In this document: positions 16,851 through 24,201 of the stretch, in pieces
How the letters are laid out: each line of letters starts with the position of its first letter
Numbering within the stretch: the first letter of the stretch is position 1
The notes under the pieces: model-generated
Databases searched by the model: none
What the model saw: the letters and a program-made list of their open reading frames with translations, nothing else
What the model was told of the DNA's origin: nothing
Assembly (NCBI GenBank): GCA_021323635.1
Contig: JAJPKQ010000017.1
Span: 62,001-126,000, forward strand
From: a bacterium
GTDB taxonomy: Bacteria; Actinomycetota; Thermoleophilia; Solirubrobacterales; Solirubrobacteraceae
Direction of reading: 5' to 3'
Length of the DNA stretch: 64,000 bases
Program-made: the position numbers and the translations under genes

Positions 16851-17702
16851 ATGTCGGGTCGGCAGGCTGCCGGCGCCAATCCCCTCCCAGAGCTCCTCCC
16901 CCGCAACGTGAACATCGGCGAGACCCAAGAGCGCAATGACCCTGCCGAACGCAGCGCGCAGCGCTGCGCGCTGTCGAGCGAGCCGTTGGCGGCAGCGCAG
17001 CTGCAGCGCATCGCTGCAGCGGACAACCGCAATGTCCGCTGGCAGCATTCGGGCCTCTCGCGCTCGGAGCGCTGGCAGGCCCTGGAGTCCCAGGGCGCAA
17101 CCGTCTGGCTGACCGGCCTGCCCTCCTCGGGCAAGTCGACGCTCGGCGCCGCACTCGAGCGCCGGCTGGTCGAGGAAGGCCGCGGCGCCTACCTGCTCGA
17201 CGGCGACAACCTGCGCCACGGCATCTGTGCAGATCTCGGCTTCAGCCGCGAGGACCGCGAACGCAATGTGACGCGGGTGGGCGAGCTTGCCTGCCTCTTT
17301 GCGGACTCCGGCGCGCTCGCGCTGGTGGCGCTCGTCTCGCCCTATGCGAGCGCGCGTGCGGCCGTGCGCGCGCTGCACGAGGCGGCCGGGCTGACCTTCA
17401 TCGAAGTCTTCGTGGACACGCCCCTGCGCACCTGCGTGGAGCGCGACCCCAAGGGCCTCTACGCGCAGGCGCTCGCGGGCGAGATCAAGGAGTTCACGGG
17501 CATCGACGACCCTTATGAGCGCCCGCAGGCCCCCGACCTGGTCCTGCGCCCGCAGACCGCCCTCGAGGACGCGGTCGACCAGGTCCTGGCGCTTCTGCGT
17601 CGCGCGCAGATCGGCGCAGCAGGCCCGCGCGGCCGGCAGGCCATCGGCGCCGCTTACGCCTCGGGCGCGCCAGCGCAGCAGAGGGTAGCGACACTGCGCT
17701 GA
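16851..17702 (+). CDS. cysC: Adenylylsulfate (APS) kinase
   Basis: A 283-residue APS kinase. The core (from about residue 62) has the typical NVRWQHSGLSRSERWQALE, Walker A GLPSSGKST, LLDGDNLRHGICADLGFSRE for APS binding, RERNVTRVGELACLFADSGA, and VFVDTPLRTCVERDPKGLYA. It makes PAPS, the universal sulfuryl donor. About 60 residues precede the core without recognisable motifs; a GTG at 16908 or a later start would shorten them. No ATP sulfurylase or PAPS reductase is next to it; instead two arylsulfotransferase-domain proteins follow, hinting that the local role is sulfation rather than cysteine synthesis. Confidence 0.9.
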   Translation: MSGRQAAGANPLPELLPRNVNIGETQERNDPAERSAQRCALSSEPLAAAQLQRIAAADNRNVRWQHSGLSRSERWQALESQGATVWLTGLPSSGKSTLGAALERRLVEEGRGAYLLDGDNLRHGICADLGFSREDRERNVTRVGELACLFADSGALALVALVSPYASARAAVRALHEAAGLTFIEVFVDTPLRTCVERDPKGLYAQALAGEIKEFTGIDDPYERPQAPDLVLRPQTALEDAVDQVLALLRRAQIGAAGPRGRQAIGAAYASGAPAQQRVATLR

Positions 17703-17796
17703 TGGCTCGCGGGGGCGTGCGCCTGCCCCGGCAGGCCGATCAGCGTGCACGGCGCCGCCAGGGGGCTCGCACGCGGGCGCAGCGGAGGGCGCTTCT

Positions 17797-19674
17797 GTGA
17801 GCGCCCGGCAGGCCTTGCCAGCCGCCGCGCTGCTGGCGCTGGCGATCGTGCTGATCGCGCTTGCAGCCTCCGGCAGCTTCTCCTCCGGCTCAGGCCGCCG
17901 CAGCGCAGCCCGCGCGCCCGCCTGCCTGCCCCAAGCTCCGGTCAAGAGCGCGCAGATCGCCGGTCTGGGGCTCTATGTCTCGCCCGCCCCAGGCTCGGTC
18001 AGCGCAAACCCCGACACGCAGATCAGCTTTCTGGGACTGCCCGCTGCAAGGCTTCGCGACATCACCGTCAGAGGGTCTCAGAGCGGCCTCCACGGAGGCA
18101 CATTGATGCCCTACTCTCAGGGCGACGGGGGCTCCTTCGTGCTGCGCCGAGCGCTTGAGCCCGGCGAGCGCGTTGAAGTCAGCGCGAGCGTCGAAGCCGC
18201 GCAGGGCAGCCGTGCGGTGCGCTTTGACTTCGGCGTCGATCACCCCTACTCGACGGCGGATGTCGGCGAATTCCCCAACCCGCCGGCTCCCCCTGCTGAC
18301 GTGCAGCGCTTCCGCACGCTGCCGGGCGTGGAAGCGCCCGTCATGAGCGTCAGCGTTCCCGACCACGCGCCGGCGGCGGGCGACATCTTCCTCACCAACG
18401 GGCCCGGGCCCGGCCGCTACGGACCGCTGATCTACGCCCCCGACGGCCGCCTGATCTGGTTTGAGCAGCTCCCTGCCGGCCAGACCGCAGAGAACCTCGC
18501 GGTGCAGAGCTACGAAGGTCGGCGCGACCTGACCTTCTGGAAGGGCAAGGTGCTCGATCTGGGCTTCGGCGAGGGCGAAGACGTGATCATGAACGACCAC
18601 TACCAGATCGTGAAGGTCGTGCGCGCGGGCAACGGCCTGCAGGCGGATCTGCACTACTTTGACCTTGCGGGAAGTGGCGTCGCTTATGTGAGCACCTTCA
18701 ACCCGATCCGCTGCAACCTCCAGGCGATCGGCGGCAGCGCGGACGGCGCGATCCTCGACAACGCAATCCAGGAGATCGACCTGCGCACCGGGCTGGTGCG
18801 CTACGAATGGCACGCGCTCGATCACATTCCCGTGCGCGACTCCCACACCGCGCCGCCGAGCAACGGCCAGCCGTGGGACTGGCTGCACGTCAACTCGCTC
18901 GATGTGCAGCCCTCAGGCAACCTCTTCATCTCAGCGCGCAACACCTGGGCCGGCTACGAGCTGCAGGCGGGCAGCGGCAGGATCCTCTGGGAGCTGGGAG
19001 GGGCGCAGAGCTCCTTCAGGCTGGGAGCGGGGGTGCAGACCGCCTGGCAGCATGACGGGCAGATCCTCCCTGGCGGCGAAGTCACCTTCTTCGACGACGG
19101 CGCCAACCCCCCGGTGCACTCGCAGTCGCGCGCCATTCGCATCGCCCTTGACTTTGCGACCATGGAAGCGCGCCTCTCGGCGGTCTACGACCATCCCAGC
19201 CCGCTGCTTGCGGTGAGCCAGGGCAACGCGCAGACGCTTGAAGACGGGAGCGTCGTGGTCGAGTACGGCTCAATTCCACAGATCAGCGAGTATGCGCCTG
19301 GCGGCACGCTGCTGTTCGATGCGCACCTGCCGCTCGACATGACCAGCTACCGCGGCTATCGCTTTCCCTGGAGCGCGCAGCCGGCCGGCCCGCCTGCGGT
19401 GAGCGCAAATGAAAACAGCACCGAGGAAGAGACGATCGTCCACATGAGCTGGAACGGGGCGACCGATGTCGCTGCCTGGGAGATCCTCGCCGGGCAGAGC
19501 AGGGACGCGCTCTCGCGCCAGGAGACGATCCCGGCGGGCGAGGCTTTTGAAGCGGCGACCTCCCTGCCGCGCAAGTTCGCCTACGTTGCCGTCAGCGCGC
19601 TCTCGCGCTCGGGCAGCGTGCTCGGCAGTTCTGAGACGATCCCTGTCGCCCCCTACAGCGCTCTCTATGGCTAG
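17797..19674 (+). CDS. Exported arylsulfotransferase (ASST) family protein
   Basis: A 625-residue protein with an N-terminal signal/anchor (LLALAIVLIALAASG), an N-terminal Ig-like segment, then an ASST beta-propeller (Arylsulfotran_2-like, about 170-530) and a C-terminal Fn3-like module (SWNGATDVAAWEILAG to the end). Residues that align with the E. coli AssT catalytic set as I recall it are present: His364 and Asn366 in WLHVNSLD, Arg381 in SARNTW, His419 in WQHDG. AssT-type enzymes transfer sulfuryl groups between phenols through a sulfo-His outside the cytoplasm. The GTG start has GGAGG eight bases upstream. Glu is often GAA, as in other exported genes. Its stop overlaps the stop of the convergent lipoprotein gene in a CTAG. 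Confidence 0.82.
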   Translation: MSARQALPAAALLALAIVLIALAASGSFSSGSGRRSAARAPACLPQAPVKSAQIAGLGLYVSPAPGSVSANPDTQISFLGLPAARLRDITVRGSQSGLHGGTLMPYSQGDGGSFVLRRALEPGERVEVSASVEAAQGSRAVRFDFGVDHPYSTADVGEFPNPPAPPADVQRFRTLPGVEAPVMSVSVPDHAPAAGDIFLTNGPGPGRYGPLIYAPDGRLIWFEQLPAGQTAENLAVQSYEGRRDLTFWKGKVLDLGFGEGEDVIMNDHYQIVKVVRAGNGLQADLHYFDLAGSGVAYVSTFNPIRCNLQAIGGSADGAILDNAIQEIDLRTGLVRYEWHALDHIPVRDSHTAPPSNGQPWDWLHVNSLDVQPSGNLFISARNTWAGYELQAGSGRILWELGGAQSSFRLGAGVQTAWQHDGQILPGGEVTFFDDGANPPVHSQSRAIRIALDFATMEARLSAVYDHPSPLLAVSQGNAQTLEDGSVVVEYGSIPQISEYAPGGTLLFDAHLPLDMTSYRGYRFPWSAQPAGPPAVSANENSTEEETIVHMSWNGATDVAAWEILAGQSRDALSRQETIPAGEAFEAATSLPRKFAYVAVSALSRSGSVLGSSETIPVAPYSALYG

Positions 19675-19835
19675 TAGGAGGGAGCGTGCGATGGGGCGCG
19701 GTAGAAGGAGCTGCTGCTGTGCGAGGTGGTCGTTGTCACCTGACTTGAGGAGTGCTGCGAGCTGCCGCTCGAGGAGCCGCCGCAGCCGGCGAGCATCCCG
19801 GCCAGCGCCAGCGCCAGCGCCAGCGCGCGCTTCAT
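19671..19835 (-). CDS. 54-residue lipoprotein ending in tyrosine
   Basis: A short lipoprotein: MKRALALALALAGMLAGC gives a signal peptide with lipobox LAGC, followed by a Ser/Thr/Gly-rich stretch of about 25 residues and the end FYRAPSHAPSY. A GGAG eight bases before the ATG supports the start. There is no folded domain, so it would be a lipid-anchored flexible stalk. It lies between the two ASST genes and shares with the next lipoprotein a Cys-Gly-Gly-Ser-Ser mature N-terminus and an Ala-Pro-Ser-rich C-terminus that ends in Tyr. The tyrosines could be acceptors for sulfation; this is inference. Confidence 0.65.
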   Translation of the reverse strand: MKRALALALALAGMLAGCGGSSSGSSQHSSSQVTTTTSHSSSSFYRAPSHAPSY

Positions 19836-19929
19836 CGTTGCTGCTCCGTTGCCGGCTGCATCTGCCACGCCACCCTATCATCGCGCCGCAAAGCAGGGCT
19901 CCCCTGCGCGGCAAGGGCGAGGAGGCGGA

Positions 19930-20370
19930 TCAGTACGCGGGGCTCGGCGCCTTCGCCGATTCGGAGCTTTCGACGCTTTCGCTGCTCACCTGCGCTTCGC
20001 TGTGGGTCTGCTGCGTGCGAGCTTCGCGCGGCGGCGCCTGGCGCTGCCCTGCTTCGCGCGAGGATGAGGCCGCGGGTGTGCTTGCCGCTTGCACTTGCGG
20101 GGTGCTCGTGGCGGGCGCCGCAGGGGGCGTCGAGGAGGGCGGCGCCGAGGCCCTTGCTGCGCCCGCAGGCGCGCCCGCACCGGCACGCTGCCGATGCGAG
20201 AGCGCGCGCGCTCTGCGCGGCGCGACGGTGGTGGCAGGATGGCGCGAGAGCGAGGTCGATGTGATGCGCAGCGAGGTGCTCGGGGAGTGCTCGGCGGAAG
20301 AGCCGCCGCAGGCTGCAAGCGCAGGCGCGCAGAGCGCTGCAGCTGCGAATGTCACCGATATGCGCCTCAT
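19930..20370 (-). CDS. 146-residue low-complexity lipoprotein ending in tyrosine
   Basis: MRRISVTFAAAALCAPALAAC is a lipoprotein signal with lipobox; the mature part starts CGGSSAEHSPSTS and is a disordered Ala/Pro/Ser/Thr/Arg/Gln-rich chain that ends AKAPSPAY. AGGAG four bases before the ATG fixes the start; a GTG seven codons earlier is less likely. It is probably co-transcribed with the smaller lipoprotein downstream, and divergent from the MFS-ASST gene with a 180-base shared promoter region. The only Tyr is the C-terminal residue. No family recognised. Confidence 0.65.
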   Translation of the reverse strand: MRRISVTFAAAALCAPALAACGGSSAEHSPSTSLRITSTSLSRHPATTVAPRRARALSHRQRAGAGAPAGAARASAPPSSTPPAAPATSTPQVQAASTPAASSSREAGQRQAPPREARTQQTHSEAQVSSESVESSESAKAPSPAY

Positions 20371-20520
20371 CTGTCTCCTGGTCGATCCCACGCACAGCCG
20401 CGCGCGCAGGCAGTCAGCCTACCAGCCGCCCCGCCGCGCGCAGGGAGGCGCGGCGAGCCTCAGCCGGCCGCCGGCTTGCCCGCCACGCAGTGCAGGCGCT
20501 GCGCTCCCGCCAGCAACACG

Positions 20521-20550
20521 TATAGTCATCCGATCTCAAAAGGAGTCCCC
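20521..20550 (+). promoter_or_regulatory. -10 and ribosome binding site of the MFS-ASST gene
   Basis: TATAGT (20521-20526) is a good -10, and AAAAGGAG ends five bases before the ATG at 20551. Together they exclude the much longer upstream open frame and show that this gene, unlike many neighbours, has a conventional leader. Confidence 0.6.
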
Positions 20551-23500
20551 ATGCAAGAGAACGATCAGAGCCGCCCGATCGATCCCGCAGGCCCGCTCGC
20601 AGCCGCGAGCGCGGCGATCGAGGCTCCCGCGCCCGCGGCGGGAGAGGCGACCGCTGGGCGGCGCGGGCGCACACGCAGGCTGATCGGACGTCGCGAGCGC
20701 CCTGTCGTCGCGGATGTCGCCTCGCTCCCGCACGCCGGCTGGCTGCTTGCGGTCTGCTGCGTCGCCCAGTTCATGGTCATCCTCGACCTCTCGATCGTCA
20801 ACGTCGCACTGCCCTCGATCCAAGACGCTCTGGGCTTCTCCGCGCCGACCCTGCAGTGGGTGGTCGACGCCTACGCGATCACCTTCGCCTCCTTCCTGAT
20901 GCTCGGCGGGCGCGCCGCCGATCACTTCGGCCAACGCCGCACCTTTGTAATCGCGCTTGCGCTCTTTGCCGCGAGCTCGCTCGCGGGCGGCCTGGCGCCC
21001 GATCAGAGCACGCTGATCGTCGCGCGCGGCCTGCAGGGCTTTGCGGGCGCGCTGATGGCCGCGACCTCGCTTGCGATCATCACCTCCTCATTCCCCGAAG
21101 GCGCCGCACGCAACCGCGCAATCGGCCTGTGGGCCTCGATGAACGGCGCCGGCGGCGCCGCCGGCGTGGTGCTCGGCGGGGTGATCACCGAACAGCTCTC
21201 CTGGCGCTGGGTGCTCCTGATCAACCCGCCGATCGGCATCGTCACCGCCCTGCTGGCGTGGGGCGTCGTCCGCGAGCTGCGGCGCGCGCCCAGCGCGAGC
21301 TTTGATCTGCTTGGCGCGCTGACGCTGACGGCCGGCCAGGTGATCTTGGTCTACGGCGTCGTCGAAGCGGGCCTGAAGGGCTGGAGCTCGGCGGCGGCGC
21401 TGCTGCCGATCATCCTCGGCATCGCGCTGCTGGCGCTCTTTGGCGTGATCGAGGAGCGGGTGGCGTCAAACCCGATCATCCCGCTCGCACGGCTCTCCAA
21501 GCAGCTGCGCATCGCCAACACGATCGTGCTGCTCTTCAGCGCCTCGCTCTTCCCGATGTGGTTTGTCTCCTCCCTCTATCTGCAGCAGGTGCTCGGGCTC
21601 TCGCCCGGCCAGACCGGGCTCACCTTCCTGCCGATGACGGTCGTGATCCTGATCGGCGCGCGCAACGCGGGCAAGCTGGTGGGGCGCTTCGGCGTGCGCG
21701 CGGTGCTGGCCGCGGGGCTCACGCTGATGACGATCGGCTTCCTGCTGCTGGCGCGGATCGGCCCCTCGGGCAGCGCGATCCCGCAGATCCTGATCCCGGG
21801 CATGCTCGTGACCGCCGGCATCGCGCTCTCGATCGTCTCCTCGACGATCGCCGCGACCCAGGGCGCCGCCCCCGGCCAGGCCGGGCTTGCCTCCGGCCTT
21901 GTGAACACCTCGCGCCAGGTCGGCGGCGGTCTGGGGCTGGCGGTGCTGATCACGCTGGCGACCCAGCAGACGACGCACCTGATCGCCCACGGCCACGGCG
22001 TGCCCGTGGCGCTGACCTCGGGCTTCAGGCTCGCCTTCCTGATCGGCGCAGGCCTCTGCGCGGCGGCGGCGCTCGGGACGCTGACGCTGGTGCGCTCGAG
22101 CGCACCGGCAGGCGGCAGAGCGCTGCGGCGCTTTGTCCTCTCCTTCGCGATCGTGCTCGCTGCCTACGCCGGCCTCACGTTTGCCTTCGCGCGCTCGCAC
22201 GGCGCGCCACTGGGGGCCTACGTGCTGCGCAACGCCTACTCCTTCGCCTCGGCGCCGAGCCTGCACCCGCCGAAGATAGCGCTGACCGAAGGGGGCGAAG
22301 GCGGCGCGCAGCTGGCTCCCGGCTACATCTTCACGACCAGCTTCTACAACCTCAGCGAGCCGCCGATCGAGGGCCAGAGCGGCCCGCTGATCCTCGACGA
22401 CAGGCTGCAGCCGGTCTGGTTCCTGCCGGTGCCCGAGCGCTACGTCGCGGCGAACCTCAGCCTCCAGCACTATCACGGCGAAGCGGTGCTCGCCTGGTGG
22501 CAGGGGCTCGTCACCAACACCGGCGCTACCGAAAGGGGCGAATACGTGGTCGCCAATCGCCATTACCAGGTGATCGCGCGCCTGCACGCCGCCGACGGCT
22601 GGGTGCTGACGCTGCACTCCTTCACGATCAGCGGCGAAGACGCCTGGGTGACGGCGAACAAGAACGTTGCTTATGACCTTTCCCCCTTCGGCGGCGCCTA
22701 CAACGGCACGCTGATCGATGTCGCAGTTCAGGAGTACAACCTGCGCACCGGCCGGCTCCTCTACAACTGGGACGCGCTCAAGCACGTCCCGCTGCAGGAC
22801 TCCGAGGCGGCGCTGCCCACCAACGGCTTTCCCTGGGACGCCTACCACATCAACTCGATCGACGTGCTTGGCAATGGGAGGTTCCTGGTCTCGCTGCGCA
22901 ACACCTGGGCGGCCTATCTCGTGCAGATCAAAACCGGCAAGATCCTCTGGGAGCTGGGCGGTCGTCACTCGAGCTTCAGCTTCGGGCCGCAGGCGGACTT
23001 CCAGTGGCAGCACGATGTCGCCCTCGCTGGGTCAAGCACGGTGACGATGTTTGACGACCACTGCTGCCAGCTGACCAGCGGCGGCAAGTACGTCGAACCG
23101 TCGGCTCCTTCGCGTGGGCTGGAGCTGCATCTTGACTTCGCCACGCATACGGCGACGCTGGTTGCGCAGTTCAACCACCATCCCGCGATCGACGCCGCCT
23201 ACATGGGCGACGCCGAGGCGCTCGCCGGCGGCGACACCTTCGTCGGCTGGGGTTCCGAACCGTACTTCACCGAGTACGGGCCCAAGGGCGAAGTGCTGCT
23301 CGAAGGCGAATTCCCTGGCCCTGATCTGAGCTATCGAACGATGCTCGAGCCTTGGGTGGGCGAGCCGCTCAGCAAACCGGCGGGGGCGGCGCGCAACAGC
23401 GCGGGTGCGACGACCGTCTTCGCCAGCTGGAACGGCGCCACACAGGTTGTCGCCTGGCGTGTGCTCGGCGCGCGCGCCGGCGCGCCGCTTGCGCCGATCG

Positions 23501-23628
23501 CAACAGCGAGCAGGAGCGGCTTCGAGACCGCGATCGCAGTGCCCGGCGGCGAGCAGAGCTTCCAGGTGCAGGCGCTCAGCGCGGGCGGCAAGGTGCTGGG
23601 GAGCTCCAACGTCTTCAGTGCGCGGTGA
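20551..23628 (+). CDS. MFS (DHA2-type) exporter fused to an arylsulfotransferase domain
   Basis: A 1025-residue fusion. About 50 cytosolic residues precede a 14-TM DHA2/EmrB-type MFS exporter (about 60-520) with VAQFMVILDLSIVNVALPSI, RGLQGFAGALMAATSLAII and motif-C-like glycines (GAGGAAGVVLGGVI). After TM14 comes an extra helix, RRFVLSFAIVLAAYAGLTFA (about 528-548), then an ASST propeller (about 575-935) and a C-terminal Fn3-like module. With an even number of MFS helices the extra helix should put the ASST domain outside the cell. His766/Asn768 (YHINSID), Arg783 (SLRNTW) and His821 (WQHDV) keep exactly the spacing of the separate ASST (17 and 38 residues). I know of no described protein of this architecture. 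Likely role: export plus sulfation of an aromatic product. Confidence 0.88.
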   Translation: MQENDQSRPIDPAGPLAAASAAIEAPAPAAGEATAGRRGRTRRLIGRRERPVVADVASLPHAGWLLAVCCVAQFMVILDLSIVNVALPSIQDALGFSAPTLQWVVDAYAITFASFLMLGGRAADHFGQRRTFVIALALFAASSLAGGLAPDQSTLIVARGLQGFAGALMAATSLAIITSSFPEGAARNRAIGLWASMNGAGGAAGVVLGGVITEQLSWRWVLLINPPIGIVTALLAWGVVRELRRAPSASFDLLGALTLTAGQVILVYGVVEAGLKGWSSAAALLPIILGIALLALFGVIEERVASNPIIPLARLSKQLRIANTIVLLFSASLFPMWFVSSLYLQQVLGLSPGQTGLTFLPMTVVILIGARNAGKLVGRFGVRAVLAAGLTLMTIGFLLLARIGPSGSAIPQILIPGMLVTAGIALSIVSSTIAATQGAAPGQAGLASGLVNTSRQVGGGLGLAVLITLATQQTTHLIAHGHGVPVALTSGFRLAFLIGAGLCAAAALGTLTLVRSSAPAGGRALRRFVLSFAIVLAAYAGLTFAFARSHGAPLGAYVLRNAYSFASAPSLHPPKIALTEGGEGGAQLAPGYIFTTSFYNLSEPPIEGQSGPLILDDRLQPVWFLPVPERYVAANLSLQHYHGEAVLAWWQGLVTNTGATERGEYVVANRHYQVIARLHAADGWVLTLHSFTISGEDAWVTANKNVAYDLSPFGGAYNGTLIDVAVQEYNLRTGRLLYNWDALKHVPLQDSEAALPTNGFPWDAYHINSIDVLGNGRFLVSLRNTWAAYLVQIKTGKILWELGGRHSSFSFGPQADFQWQHDVALAGSSTVTMFDDHCCQLTSGGKYVEPSAPSRGLELHLDFATHTATLVAQFNHHPAIDAAYMGDAEALAGGDTFVGWGSEPYFTEYGPKGEVLLEGEFPGPDLSYRTMLEPWVGEPLSKPAGAARNSAGATTVFASWNGATQVVAWRVLGARAGAPLAPIATASRSGFETAIAVPGGEQSFQVQALSAGGKVLGSSNVFSAR

Positions 23629-23641
23629 TAGCCTGGGCGTG

Positions 23642-23731
23642 ATGCGCGAAAACCTCTCGCTGATCGTGATGTGCTTCTTCCTGGTGATCTCGCTGGCCTT
23701 CCTGGCCGACCAGTTCGCCACCTACCACTGA
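23642..23731 (+). CDS. 29-residue single-TM small protein
   Basis: A short frame 13 bases after the MFS-ASST stop: MRENLSLIVMCFFLVISLAF, then LADQFATYH and a stop. It forms one plausible TM helix with a polar C-terminal tail, and again a Tyr near the C-terminus. No convincing ribosome site is visible, though the short distance would allow translational coupling. It could be a small subunit of the exporter or chance; conservation would decide. Confidence 0.4.
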   Translation: MRENLSLIVMCFFLVISLAFLADQFATYH

Positions 23732-23808
23732 GCAGCCCAGGATCCCGGGCTCCCGAGGCGAGCATGAGCCGTGGCACAGCCGCCAGCCCGTGAGGCGCAC
23801 CGCAGCGC

Positions 23809-24192
23809 TCAGGGCTGCTCGGCACGTCGGCGGCGCACGCGCGCGCGCTGACGTTCGATCGCACGATCGACGACGGTCGCGATCAGCTTGAGGATCTGGC
23901 TGGGTCCGGTGGCGGTCGCGCGACCGTAGGTGAAGGCTTCGATCCAGTCGGGCAGCTTTCCTTCCGCGGCCATCACGTTGAAGAACTCCCGGCGCATCGA
24001 GACCGAGACGCGTGCGTCGCTTGCAAGCTCGCGGGTCACCGCGAGCTCAGGCAGCGCAAGGCGGAAGTGCTGGACGTCGCCGTGACCGCGCAGCTCCACC
24101 GAGACGACCAGCTTGATCGGCTTGAGCGCGGGCACTTCCTCGAGAAAGCGCCGGACGGCGACCTCGAGCAGCGCCTTGGCGTCGTCCGCCAT
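23809..24192 (-). CDS. SCP2-like hypothetical protein
   Basis: A 127-residue soluble protein starting nine bases after the acyl-CoA dehydrogenase stop, hence the second gene of that operon. The pattern strand-rich N-half (IKLVVSVELRGHG), ARVSVSMRREFFNVMAAEGK, then WIEAFTYGRATATG and a C-terminal helix with basic residues resembles SCP2 sterol-carrier-type folds, which bind lipids or acyl-CoA. That fits its neighbour, but the match is by pattern only. Confidence 0.6.
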   Translation of the reverse strand: MADDAKALLEVAVRRFLEEVPALKPIKLVVSVELRGHGDVQHFRLALPELAVTRELASDARVSVSMRREFFNVMAAEGKLPDWIEAFTYGRATATGPSQILKLIATVVDRAIERQRARVRRRRAEQP

Positions 24193-24201
24193 CGTCGTGC
24201 C

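Noticed and set aside
20089-20550. N-terminal extension of the MFS-ASST frame
   Set aside because: It overlaps the lipoprotein gene and precedes the promoter and the AAAAGGAG ribosome site at 20541; its sequence is low-complexity.
20551-22130. Reading the MFS half as a separate gene from the ASST half
   Set aside because: No stop codon, start signal or ribosome site separates them; the frame is continuous through an extra TM helix.
21466-23013. 515-codon minus-strand frame opposite the MFS-ASST gene
   Set aside because: It has Gln/Arg/Asp-rich shadow composition typical of antisense high-GC frames.
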